This document shows, piece by piece, positions 13,309 to 27,300 of a DNA stretch of 64,000 bases (the stretch's first letter is position 1; each line of letters opens with the position of its first letter). Under the pieces are notes generated by a model. That model did not search any database and had not been told where the DNA came from. It saw only the letters and a program-made list of their open reading frames with translations. The DNA comes from Bugulina stolonifera (taxonomy: Eukaryota > Bryozoa > Gymnolaemata > Cheilostomatida > Bugulidae). The translations under genes were made by a program, and so were the position numbers. Location: contig OW285187.1 of assembly GCA_935421135.1 (NCBI GenBank), forward strand, positions 7,688,001 to 7,752,000, in the 5' to 3' direction.

Positions 13309-16300
13309 ATGTTGAGTAAAATTCACATTGTGCTCCTTATTACTCTAATAACTGTAGGAGAAACAGGTCAGTTGTTTTATTATCTATACGTTTGTAAAAG
13401 GCAAATAGTTTTACACGTAATTGTAGGCAAAATACTGACTACATCACTAAAACCTACTACTGATATACTGATATACATATACATATACATGTATCTTTTT
13501 GGTACCGATACTGTGCACTAAAACTTGATACTGATATTTGGCACCTGATGCTAGATGATATGACCTCCTGATATCTGAACCAGAGATCAGGAGGTTCACA
13601 AAGTTTTACAACTATTGTTAAGTTCAAATCTTACACATTACCAGGTGAAATGATGTATATATAGCTAGATAATATATACAATGTATATATATGTTTCTGT
13701 CTATTAGCATACAAAGTAAACTGTGAGATCTTGTTGATCAAAGCAGGTCTTACTAAAACTTTGGCGATCATCTGGTTGACCTTCCTGTTAGCAGACTTGT
13801 AATTGAATTATAATATTGTTATAATAAGTCATTAAAATTATAATGCAATTTTTAATAATCTTCATAGCATTTAGGTGTATATAACTTTGTATATTTTTAA
13901 ATTGAGCAAGTAGATTACCTTACTACATGTAGATATGATATAATCGAAACATGCATGTGGTACCAATTTTGGTCCTTTTAGCACTAGTAACATACAATTC
14001 AAGTATAGTTGACCATTTGGTTAATTCTGGGCTGCAAGCTCAAACCATATTACAAACGCATGTCTGGCAGCACTGTCTATCAGCCACTAGTGGTAATGCA
14101 CAGTGTGTATAATTACACTTTGTAAGCCTCCTACTGCTGCCGCTGGTGAAAAATATAATGCATCCAAAATTACTATTATTTAAATTCGTGTGATTACTAG
14201 TTTAGTATATAATGTTACAGTCCAGAGGGCAGTATCCTCTCTATTACTGCCGACTTTTGTAAAGAAAGGAAAGTAAATGCTATGGTTGCTATGTCTAGCT
14301 GTCTAGCAGCCTTTATATAGTCTAGAGAGGATGCTAGGAGGAAGTGAAACTGGACATTAAAATCATGATAATTATTATGTTTGAAAACAATAATTAGAAC
14401 TTTAGACAAAATAGTCAGATCATTAATAGTCCATAAACGCACATGTACTGTACATGCATTATTGTATATATATCGCCTGTAGCACATAAGATAATATACA
14501 ATTAGAAACTAGAAATTAAAAAAATTCCCTCAACAGTTCGAGTCCGTCTATGTATACTATAGTATAATCTATCCTAACTTGGCATCTGGGTAGAGGTAGG
14601 GTGTGTTGGGGGTGTGGGGCTAAAAGTGTATGGAGAACATGCACAATAGCAAATACAAGCACATACAGTATTACATGTACATGTATTTGGTTACAAACAA
14701 CCTGTGGTTTCAAGAAAGAAAATGTATCGGTATATAAATGTTACATGTATATGTGTACACCTGGTATACACCTGTAAATTAGATTGGCCTGGTATATGTG
14801 TACATGTATATTCACATTGGTTAAATGAGCAGCCATTAGCAATTTTGTAAAGAACTATATTTATTTTCTGACTTCAGCCAGCTAATTTCTGCTATATTTT
14901 AGCTGAAGACTTAGCCTCCCTGCCTAGCTTTAACAAATCCACCCCACAGAATGTTACAGTGTACCAGGGAGAAATGGCTAGACTCATGTGCCATGTCTAT
15001 AATTTACAAAACAAGAAGGTAGGTACAACAGCTAAACAAATATTATGCAAAAAATTAATTTCTCTTGCTGAGTATTATTTGCTATGCTTAAGGTATGTTT
15101 GGATAAACTGTGATGGAATGCCATAGGAATATCAGTGGTTAATAGCTAATATAGAAAGGTTTAATAGAAAAGGCGTTGGGCTGAACTGCTGCCGTGTGAG
15201 ACCCATGAGGCTGCCTTTTGAAGCTCTAGAGATATGGGACTACTAATGTATTCCTTTAATTGTTTCCAAAACAAATATTGACAAATCTCTGGAGTGAAGT
15301 AGCTGACCAAGTATTAAGTCTGGCAATGGCCTAGGCTAAGTCCAGTTCCTGTGGATAAATCGGTGAAATCCAGGCTAGACAGGACCATAATAATGAGAGT
15401 AGGTCCAAGTCGCATACATTGAGCTACTCGTACTTGTACTGGATAGTTTTACTACATACACGTGGCAGGATCAGTAAAGCATTTGATGTCGGGCAAAATC
15501 ACAGAGAGATAATAAGTTGCAATAATAGATAAAAAGAGCAGCAGGGATGGGAAGATGATCAAATTAACACCATCTTCTACACACAGCGTTGGTTACTAGT
15601 GAACACAGTGTAGGTTGCTACATGAACACAGTGTAGGTATAGTTAAGTGCTCAAGTATTGACAACTGATAGCAATGGTGGATCGAGGGAAATTGGATTAG
15701 GCTGCTGCTAATTCACAACTATTTGATTTATTACTCTTGCTCATGTGACAAAACACCCATCCTATTTATAACAATATTCTTTGTTATTTGGAAAAATGGA
15801 GTTCAGAGAAACCTTGCAAATGGTGGTGTTAGTATTATAGAAATAGTGTGCCAGATAAAACTCAAGTTTCCTGATATATGTTTGAGTCAACTCATAGCTG
15901 TCATGCGCTGATATTTCTAATTATATCCCTAAACTCCAGGCAACTATTATATACAGCAATGCAATAGAGGTATTGCTGACAAGGGCAGAGAAAGAGTGGG
16001 AATTGTCATACATTTTTTGACTTATTTTTCCCTCTCTGGCTGGTGAACTTCTACAAACATTCAACATAAGATGTGTTTGTATAATGTACTTGGGAAAGAG
16101 AACAAAAACTTGGATAATAAGTTGGTTGGAGATTTCTATCACAGACTTGTCTCAAGTGTTCACAAAAGACTTCACAACCAACCCAATGTTTGTACTAGCT
16201 AGCTAAATATTCTATGATAACTTTCTTTAGGAACATTACATGTGACAATTGCTATTTAATGAAGGGCTAAAAGGAAAACATAATATCGAAAGGAAAGGAA

Positions 16301-19300
16301 TGAACCCTGTCCAAGAATATTATAATTGTTGACGTTAGGCTACATAATTGAGTAATGATATGGGAGTTTTTAGCTAATAATCACACTCAAGAAAGAAAGC
16401 ATTTCATGCTAACTATACAGTAATAATATTCTCATAGAATTTCATAATAATTATTTAATACTTGAATATTCACCCTGATGAGTAATAATAGTGAATGGAG
16501 AATATAAGGATCTTGACATCTGAATGTTCTGATGATGATGATTGGATTTGACAGCATGGATATTGTTTTCAATGGAGGTGGTTATTTGATAAAAGGAATT
16601 AGAACAACTGCTACCAACTGCTACATGTTAATTATGCATTGTGTGCTTAAATCACTCTCATTAATTAAGGCATACCATGACTGTGTCCGTAGGGGTTAAC
16701 ATCCCCTTATTGTATGATAGGCTAATAGCCTACCTATAAATAAATAAATAATATTATGTGAAATATTTCTTTGATCACGCTATACTATTATACCTGCAAA
16801 ATATTTCGGCTAGCTTTTCATTAATGAAAATGTATTATGCAAGAACATAGACCCTAATAATAGAAACAGTCAAACAACACATAAAGACACCATTAAGACA
16901 TTAATTCTATAAGTGAAATATAAATGCATAAATGTATAAAAGATGTGTGAACATTTCGCAGTAAGTTATGTATACCTACTAGGGCTTATGATTTATTGTA
17001 CAATGCCAATTCAATTTTGCTTTGCTGCCTGTGAATGGTAGTCTGTGCATCACCAGACAAACTATTCACATAAATGCCTACTAGCTAGAGAGTCCTCTAA
17101 CATAGCAGGTGATCACTTGTGGTTCTCATATTAACTATTCGAGTTTAGAACGAATGCTAAGGAAATGCAGGTATATGTATGTGCTTACGTATTGCATACT
17201 TGGTAGGTTACATGGCAGATGAAAGGTAAACACTACCCCCTGACCATCTCAACTTTCAGCTTTCTCTCAGACGGATCTGTCAGAGTTGAAAATGACGAGA
17301 AATCAGAATGGAATTTGATTATTGAGAAGGCAACTACCAATGACAGTGGAATATACCAGTGTAAAGTCACTACCCAGACGGCACTACTAGTGAGAGAGGT
17401 CCACCTTACTGTCCAAGGTATGTCCAAGCCATGCAAATGTGTTGATTTCAACTTTGATGTGATCTGTTGTACCTTGCATGCTTTCCCTAAGATTGAATAT
17501 TCCCCGTTTTCCTGCTCTGTAAACTGCACACAACCACTTGCGTTATGTTGTACCAGACCAGTACCTGCAGTATAACATACATAGACTATATTACGTTGCA
17601 AGGTGTATCATCATCTCACTATAACAGGTGCAGATATAATAGAATGTTTAGCAGAGATTATTAGCATTACATTCTTTATGTTGTGAGGAATCCTTTGCAA
17701 TGTTGTCAAACTTTTTCTAGATCTATCATGATATGTCTTTGTTACTTGGAATAATTTTAATAGATTTATATTGTAGTCTGAGCGAATTTAAAATGAATTC
17801 GACAAATTGCCTATCAATATATAATATGCAATTATTATGTTTGTACGAAGAGTGTAAAGATTGCCTGACTGTTGATACAAGATGAAGTGAATATTACATG
17901 ATATATATTGATTAAATGAACTACAATCTCTGCTATACATTAGATAGTTGATGGTGATTAATTATACACACAAAATGAGTGGTACTAATTTACCTTATTA
18001 GATTGCTAGAGATTTTTTCCTAAAATCATCTGGGATTATGTCAGTTATAAGGAATAAAATATTAATTTGTTACAATAACATTCCAAAGTCGCTCGGATTT
18101 ATGCTAATAAGAGTGTAATAATATTGTTACTCAACAGTCTAATGGTCAAAGACAAACTCTCCCCTTACCAACAGTATTATAACACTTCTGAATGAAAAGG
18201 ATTTTGTTGTTTGTATAATTGGACTTCATTACACAAGTCAAAGTAATAGAATTACACTAATCACTTGGAAGTGCATATACATGCCACTAATTTTACAACA
18301 TATCTCAAACTTCAAATAGCGCTTGAGAGAAAGATAATATAGATCATGACTATCTTAGACATACTTGTATATAGTGTAGGTCCTAGGTTGTGATAATCTT
18401 GAGATTGTATTGATTTGTTTATAGACAGAGTTCCTACTGTAGCCCCAGGTAAGAGCTGCTTTGCATACCACCCTTACTGTGTAGTAGTTGTAACCTCCCA
18501 TCTTTTGCATAATCTGCTACTAGCTGTAGATCCACTGCTTCTGTTCAACCCTAATCCTTGCCACTTTCTCAATAATATACACATTTTGTATAATAATATC
18601 AGTTTGGACTGTTAAATACTGGTACACTAAGAAGGTGCTATATTTTCCATTTTGGAGTTTTGGCTATATCATTATACATTTACTGTATGTACGTAATTGC
18701 TCCACCGAACTGGATATTGTATTGAGTTGGTATATGTTATACTGTATATACTGATTTAGTGTATAAGGTATTATTCAAAACTATTTGGTGCAGAAAATTG
18801 ATAGTCAAAGTTGGCAAGTCATTGCTAGTGCTTGCTATAATGTATAATTCATTAGTGGAGTGTGATTGCCCATGCAAACAGAATGCCTATAAAAATATTG
18901 GTTATGATGAAGAAATCAATGGGTAGTATTTGAAGAAGCATTCCATTTAATTTAACATTCTAAATCATCAATGAGATTCACCTACGTGCTGGCAATTAGG
19001 CAAATTGGAAAATAAAAGGCTCGCAGCAAGTGCACCTGCGTACCCATTGTTGTGTTCATGTATTGACTTGACTGCAAACACACTGCTTATAGCAAGCACT
19101 CCCTATCCTGTCAGCATAATATACAGTCAATGTTGTTGTTTGCTTTGATTTATACCTACATGTACAGTACATTGAGACATAGTACACATAATTATTGTGA
19201 TGTCCAACACAATTTGTGACAAATTTGGTTGATCTTATTTATTGTATACTATGTACTGGGCATGTAGATATTATTTTGATAGGTAGATCTTATAACATGT

Positions 19301-22023
19301 AGAATTATGTTTTGGTGATTCAACAATTAGGCTTTAATTACCAAATACATTGTACATGTTTATTAGTAGCAGATTATTAGAATTATATACATGTATAATA
19401 ATGTATCGCATTTGGTGTAGGAATTATTACAAATAACTGGTAAACACAATTCCATGCCTAAGTAGTAGAGTGCCTCTCACTACAATTGATAAAAAACACG
19501 ACCAAGAGTTCCATCAGTTCTGTCTACTCTTGTGTTTTTATATCATCATGTCCTCATCTGCTATGACCGTATACATATAGAAACCACGTATAGACATACA
19601 TATAACCATGTAAAACTTGATCTAGAATATTCCTTTACTTAATAGCATTGACCTTGGGGAAACAAGATATTGTTTATGTGGAGAAAGGACAAGAACTGAA
19701 GTTACAGTGTAACTCGACATTCGCTAATGAGCCTAGCCCCGGTCTTGGAGTTGTTCCCCCTGAAGTCTTATGGTTCAAAGTGAGTGAACATTCATGCTTT
19801 CATCTTAAAACAACTCTAAAATAGAGTGTATTTGAGGAGTGTAAAACATAAAATGTATAGCCTATATATATATTTTTGTATATGTACATAGTTACATGTG
19901 TGAACATCTAGAACTTGCTTATACATGGAGCACCATACCTGTACAAGGATTTTTAAGTCTTAAAAAATTACAGTTCATGTACGAGTGTAATAGTTTGTAC
20001 CTGGATTAAGTAATGTATATATTTTAGAATATGTAATACATAGTATTAGTACAAAGATGGTAATTATGCATATACAGTCGGGCAAAAAGTCATTTAATGA
20101 TAGATGACTAAGTTGCACATAATTGGTCGACAAACAGTTATATCTCATTGATCTGTATATACTTGGGCCTTATTAAGAGAGTATTACTTTCAACTGACAT
20201 TTGTTTGGAGCTCTCTGAATCAAGTGCTTGTTCATTATTCATGAGTGTATCAAGTTTTATAGGAGGTAATTATCACCCTACTAAATAAATGTGAATAAAT
20301 TGTCTAAACACATCCTGTAACAGGAAATGAAGACACTATTCATGTCCAGCTGTATGCATTGACCATCACAGTGGTAAACAAATAACATGAAATACAATTT
20401 ATAGTGAAATATCAATCGGTATACTGTTACATTAGTAACAATATATTAGCAGTGTCATCTTCCTGCCTTTATTTCTGTACTATTTTATTGCTTATTATAC
20501 ACTTCAAGACTCCCCATGGTTTTGAACTGAGTTTTGGTACACTACCCAAATTTTGTATGATTATATTTTTACTAAAAATTCTGAATTTCACCATCATTTC
20601 TATAAAAGGAACTCGATAAATGCTGTACATATAAATATAATAGTAACATTTCATATTTTACATGTAAGAAGAAGTTGTCTTTTCTTATATCTTCAGGGTG
20701 ATGGACAAAATATAGACTCAAACAGTTTGAACAACATCGTTGTACATAATAAGATTATTGGTAAACTGAGGATATCTACTCTCACTATAGATGAAACTGT
20801 AATGGAAGATGCTGGTACATATATATGTAGCAATACAGAGAAGGCATACGCAGAAGTGACCGTTAGAATCCTCAATGGTAAGAAGAAGATAACTCCTGTT
20901 TTACACCACCAATGCATAGTAATTTTATTCTGTAGAAAAATAGCAATAATTGCCCACACTGCACATGTATAGGTATTGGGTTTATTGGAGGTTAATGCTT
21001 ATAAATTGTAATAGAAAAGTGTTATGGGAAAGTCACCTATAAAATACAGTATCTATTCTTTACCTGCCTGTTCAGTAGACAGTTATAGTTTTACTGTGGG
21101 AGATAACACATTAACATTAATTGATCAATCATTTCATCACATTATACATGCAGTCTTGTGCATCAACAAACTGTCTATCTGGTTTAATTATAATGTATCA
21201 CATGTAAATTATATGCAACTGTCAGCACATAATTGGTACTTTGATAACAAGTACTAGTAATGAAGGCCCAATATGTGTAGGATAGACCATCACTTTCTTC
21301 AGCCAATGCTAGTTGAATCATACATGTATATGAGTCATACAGATAATATATAGTGCTACCATGAGATAGGATATTGATTATGAACATACATGTACATGTG
21401 TGTATAAATTCCTTGCTTAAAAATACCTGTTTTGTACCTGTTTTTATAACGGTTTACCCTTTTCATTTTTATGTGAAGTTAACAAAGTTTTAATGAATAA
21501 TGAAAACTCGATGGATTGTTCAGTCTTTGCAAAAACTAACATCAGGTCTGTCTACATGAAATTCATGCATCAAATAATGTAATACCTTATTTCTGTTTTT
21601 TACAACCTGCGCCATAAACATATTTCTAACTTTTGTAGTTGATGTGGACAAGAAAAATAAAAGACGAGGTAGGTATTCGAATATGAGTCATAATTCACAA
21701 TATATTATACTATTGCATTTAAAACTTGTAGTCATGAATTAAAAAGTTGTTTTACTACAACGCCTTGCCCTTGCTTGAAAATGCATGTACATGTGTTTAG
21801 AGTTGTCCTCTCTGTCAAATTGCATTGCCATTAGTATAATTATTATTATATTATAGTTTAGCTTCCCCATATCACAGAATTCTATTTATATATTGCAGGA
21901 ACTGCTAGTGTAGCACCTCCAAGACTTGGTCAACGCACCAAAGAAAATTCTTCTACTTCATTTTTCACATCTCCACTGCTGCTACTTCTCAGTCAGTTTA
22001 TAACCTTCATGACTGTAACTTAG
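13309..22023 (+). CDS. Two-Ig-domain, probably GPI-anchored cell-surface protein
   Basis: Eight exons join in frame to a 292-residue protein: 13309-13366 (signal peptide MLSKIHIVLLITLITVGETG), 14903-15018, 17207-17417, 18425-18448 (24-base linker), 19646-19779, 20697-20877, 21639-21668 and 21899-22023. Ig domain 1 (about residues 22-128) has a first Cys in ARLMCHV, the core Trp in VTWQMKG and NDSGIYQC. Ig domain 2 (about 138-240) has LKLQCNST, VLWFK and EDAGTYICSN. Each domain is split by a phase-0 intron just before or after the core Trp region, and module borders are phase 1, as expected for shuffled extracellular modules. The end (SPLLLLLSQFITFMTVT, then stop) is a short hydrophobic tail without a cytoplasmic part, suggesting a GPI anchor. 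Exon 1 could be exchanged for the signal-peptide/FN2 exons at 7511-10540. Confidence 0.85.
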
Positions 22024-22541
22024 TGGAAGAGAGGTATACTGTATGTATCTATTGTATCCAAACATGCAGCTAGTCAACATACCAAGGCCACAATTACTTA
22101 TATCTGTGTTATCAATTACTTTCATTTTACTTACTTTACATGTATATATTGTGAATAATGTAGCCCTATATAGTACATTTAAATTCCATAAGAACCTTAT
22201 CCCACAGGGTAAGATAACTTCTTATTTGTTCAATGTTCTCGTGGCTGCATATTAAATATCACCTCATGACTGAATGTTATTTTATTATTATTCATTAACA
22301 GGCATTAACTAGGCAGCCTCATCCTAGAGTAGACCTAACTGCTGTGTATATATGTAGCCAGGGAACTCCCATCAACATGAATTGTCACAATATTACTGTA
22401 TGCTAAGATGTAATTAAATCATACAACATGTGCTCATACAAATTATGTATTATTGAATTCTCTTCTGTTAAATGTAAAGAGCAAAAATTTCAGGCAACGC
22501 ATTAAAAATTAGTTAAACATATACTGTATGTATATAATCTT

Positions 22542-22547
22542 AATAAA
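22542..22547 (+). terminator. candidate polyadenylation signal of the two-Ig gene
   Basis: AATAAA about 520 bases after the stop at 22023. A second hexamer at 22789-22794 is an alternative. Confidence 0.4.
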
Positions 22548-22799
22548 ATGTGTTTAGTACAACTTTAATTTTCCCGTTTACAATGAAGTACTTCTGTCTC
22601 TACAGTGACATTGCTATTGATATAATTATTTATTTCATTTTGTTTCTAGTAACCTACCCAATATTTAAATTTCAATCATGAGTCACTTTACTTTATATTT
22701 TTGTTATAAAGAATTATTTATTTTGGTGGTGATTTTTTATGATAACAATATGTGTTATATTGAGATGTATTCAGGTATTATTATTCACAATAAACATTG

Positions 22800-24301
22800 T
22801 TTTGAGGCGAGCTAACTATACACATAGTATAATATAATGCTGTTAGCCTGTATTACCTAGTGCTACCTATAACCTGCAACTGCAAGGTTAGTTACGCCAA
22901 GGGGTACTCCTTGGTTAGGCTATGATAACGATCTTACATAGGCTGGGTTCCAAAACAATCAATGCCTGCACTACAAACCAATGGCCTCATATTATATACC
23001 TAGTGTACACACCTGTGCAGTTAGTAAATGGCTATTTCACAAAGGTGGTTTGTCTGGTAGTAACAGGATGGTTACAAGTGAAATTCCCAAGTGCATTTAT
23101 TGCATGATTGTGCCAAGTGCTCGACTATTAGCTGGAAGCTGCTTGTGAATTAGAAGTTGTTTGCTCCTGTCAATTCAAATAATGCACTCACCTAGGTGGC
23201 AATTCTGGCAGTTGACCATCACCTATATTTTTATTTGATAAATTATTTTTTGAAGTTAACCAGCAGGTACTATAGAACACATTTGTATTGTGAACAATCT
23301 ATTTTGTATTGTGCGGCATGCAAAGCCATAAACATAATACATAAGTATATTTGATGCCCATGAGAATAACAAACTCTCTAATCAATTTGTCAGGCATATA
23401 GTATACACATGCATATTCTGCATGTACATTAATAGTATACACATGTATAGGCCATAAGAAATATGTAGAATAGAACGTACATGTAGAATATACACACATT
23501 ATTGTCTGACAAAGCAGTGCAGTACAAGTATACTGTAAGTATAACCATACCCAAAGAAACCAGTGTCAGCAGTAAGTAATATTTATAGCAATTTATATGA
23601 ATAAACAACACCTGCTTGTGTTTTTCATGTGTATTGTTGGTATGCTATAAAGAGAAACCTTGTATCAAAACTCTGAAATACTGTACCACAAAATGTTCTA
23701 AAAAACTGAATTTATTTTATTATCAATACTAATTGGGTTGTTTACAGTTTGTCCAGCAAACTATGCCAGTGTCTACTTTATCACTCTGGCCTATATAGGC
23801 TTCATTTACATATAAAAACTGAAAAGTTAACTAAGCCAATAATTTGAAATTATTACTGAATATTATTGTGATAAAATATACGGATACTATAAAATATCAA
23901 TGTCATCAGAAAAAAGTAGCAATGGAATATAATGTAAATTTAGTTTATATAGACCACATGTATGTATCATATCACAATGATTCTATGCTTATAATAAGCT
24001 CTATGCAATAGAATCCAGAAGTACTCAACTCAATACTGTGAGAAGTCTTACAATAATAGTATTTCTGACCTCAGAATTGGAGCATATAATGTTTGCTCGG
24101 CTGTAAAATTTTACTATAATAAATAGACAGAGACATTCCAATTGATTAGTCAATTGTACATGTAGAAGAATAGAAAAAAAAGGTGTCCTCAAAGTGTGAA
24201 AGGCAGTTTGGAAATTTTAATGACAGTTCAAAATTTACCAAAAGCGTTAAGTAAAAACAAAAATAAAGGATCCTCTATTAGACATAGGTCTGTGTGATTA
24301 T
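22800..24301. other. Intergenic stretch between Ig gene and CBL 3' ends
   Basis: Convergent 3' ends. Only short, composition-driven ORFs and the candidate CBL polyA signal were found. Confidence 0.5.
23711..23716 (-). terminator. candidate CBL polyadenylation signal
   Basis: AATAAA on the minus strand about 590 bases beyond the CBL stop codon. Placement is plausible; unverified. Confidence 0.3.
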
Positions 24302-27300
24302 CTACAATTTAAGGGAAAACTGCTCAAGAATCCTCCTTGCCTTTTCAATGTTATTGTCCACAATAGCTAGAGCTCTTGTGACCGGCTCAAGAAAATGTCC
24401 CTCGGCCAATAGGATCTCTACTTCGATTGGGTGCTGAGTGTGCAGTAGGTCACCTGTATTCTGACGAGACGAGTGTGAGGAGTGTGACGCAAAGCCAGGA
24501 TTTCTGTCTAAAGTGTTTGACCTGCCAGAAAGATGCATTATAATGTAGAATATGCTGGCGTTGGCTGGTACAACTATTATTTGTATATATACTTACATGC
24601 AGTTCTAAATATACACACAACTGACAAGTACATGCTAGAGAGGCTGGTGTCTAGTTGAACATGGGACCGTATAAGCATGTATAAGTATTGTTGTATAACT
24701 AGTAGCCTAAGTTGCTTACAGAACAGTTTTACTCTGTGTAGATAGCACACATGCTCTAGTTAGCAATATTATCGGTTAGCAACTTTCTATAAACTCTACT
24801 TCATTCAGGGCTGTTTCCTCACCCCAAACGTAAAATTAATTGTGACACGTTCAATTACACACATCTGTGAGACAACGCTCCATCAGTATGTACCAACGTA
24901 GATTATAATATCGTACCTTGAGTCGGTAGACTTGTGTCGAGATATCGGTAGAGGGGGAGGGATATCGTCAGAAAGCTCATAGTCAGCGGCGACAAAGTGG
25001 GAGCCCCCTAGAAAACATACTTCATCAGTTATAACTGGAGCAGAGACATTAGCTAAGTAAGTTATGACTGTGACTGCTGGAAAGTTATGTAATATAGAAT
25101 ACTTACTTGACTATTTACACTTGACTATTTACACTTGCTTTTTTACACTTGACTATTTACACTTGACTATTTACACTTGCTTTTTCACCAAGTTTAGAAA
25201 CAAATTAACCAAATAGGCTAAATGATACACTGAGTGGATAAGGCCATGGTCTCAGGTAACAAAAATAAAGCAGAGAATGGCATTTGTAATTGAATTAATA
25301 TCAACACATAAAATTTGATATGGTTGTTGTATGAAATTCAAACAGTTTAAGCCTATTATATAACATTAATAACTATGACCAATGAGAGAATGTTTATGTG
25401 AGGTTTATCCCACAAAATGTGAGAATGAGAAGGCATACCATGAGCAAAGGAGTGGGAGTCGGTTTGGGTAGAATGTAGAGGAGAAAGCAAGTGTGCACTA
25501 TCAATATTAGTCCTACCATGAGACCTAGTGCCACCTCCAGCACTCATGAGGTGGTTATTTCCGCCGTTATGATTATTACTGTGGTCGGAGTTTGACAACG
25601 CTGCCGAGCCGCCAACAGCAAGTGGGTGCCTGAAAGAGCAAAGCAGGTAAGCAAATAATAACGACACAGCAAATGCAGTGTATAACTGGAACTAAAACTG
25701 AAAAGTGAACTGAATATAAGTATGGCCAATCAAGTAAAGCTGTTGGCAGATAAGCAGTGCCTACAAGGCACCCTGGGATCAGCAGAGGAATATCAAATAA
25801 CAATGGTTACATTTCCAAAGTCAGACATACTAAGAACCTTAGTCATTTAGTAATAACTAGTCTACAACTAGGTCAGGGTCGAGCAACATCATTACAAGCA
25901 GGCCTACCAGCCGACCTCCTATATGTTTAGTCTTGATCAGAATTGACAAACATGGTTTAAGCAAACCGATTGACAGAAGATTAAATGCGAGAGGTTTGTC
26001 TTCACCTATCTTATATACCAGGTCACAATATAGAACAAGTGTAAGAAACCGTCATCTGCCAACATATAGATACAACCCTCCAATAGAAAGGCAGAATTCA
26101 CGGAGATCATACAAGGGAAATGTAAGTATTGACATGGGCTTTGGTATGGAGGCAAAATTTACACTTTTGAGTATACCAATACCGAACACAAATTAACACG
26201 TAAATACAATGTGTATAACATGTTGAAGCTAATGCGAAATAAAGATGGTTTTAAACAAAAGGTAATGCCAATAAGTTATAATCATAGCAATATTGACAGC
26301 TGGCTAAGTGGCTTTTGGGAGACTCACGACTGAAACTGTTACGAGAGGGTAGAGTCGGTTTCTCTCCCTCCTCATCACTGCTAAGAAAATAATTGGTCAT
26401 GGTGTGGCATGAGTCATCAATAACTTAAAACAAACACAGTTGTTGTAGCAGCAGAATAGCGTCTGCTTTGAAGCCAGTTGTAGTCGAGTAATAACGTGAC
26501 CGCTAGTGGATAACTCCCAAATACAGCACAATAAAGGTTGGCATGTACCGTACAACAAAAGTTGTCCAAAGAGCTGTATAATATCCAGTGTCCAACACAA
26601 CATTGAGGCTCTTTAATAATTGGACCATGGGCAGTCGGGTATGTTTATAACAAGGACAGACAATTCTCTATTACCATGTCCCAATGTATAGGAGAACCCC
26701 AACTGAGAGGAAATAAACTACCTACCCCATATATTAGAGCTGACAATACGCATATGAGGAATTAGAGAGACTGATCTCTCCAATAGTATAAGAATAATCA
26801 ATTATGGGTTACCTTGGAAGTTTGGGTGAACACATGGGAGAGCGGGGAGGAATAGGTGGAGCTGCTCTGGGAATTCTGGGAGATTCTCTGGGAGAGCCAC
26901 CATGCTGGTTGTTCCCACCAGGTATGCTCTAAAACAGCGAGGAGTACAAACTGTTTATATGCATATTTTGTTCTGCTTGACAAATTATTTTGCAACTAGA
27001 ACAATATTCAATCATTCGCACTGATTTATTCAATGACGTTGTTCTGATATATTATTGACAGACTGGCATACCATTACAATGGGAATAGAACAAGGCAAGA
27101 GAATATGAACCAGTAATATGAGGAACTTCTCTCTGTTACCAAATACTATTCCTCAATGTAGTAGTGGTATACATACAATGTAAGTATAACTGATAGTGGT
27201 CATATATTGTAGGTACAACCCATCAGAGTGAGTCACTAGTGTATAATAATGTGACACTTTCCAGTCTGATATAACAAGTGCCCTCAAGCCTCATCTATGT

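Noticed and set aside
17233..17601. 122-codon minus-strand ORF
   Set aside because: Antisense shadow of the first Ig domain exon at 17207-17417.
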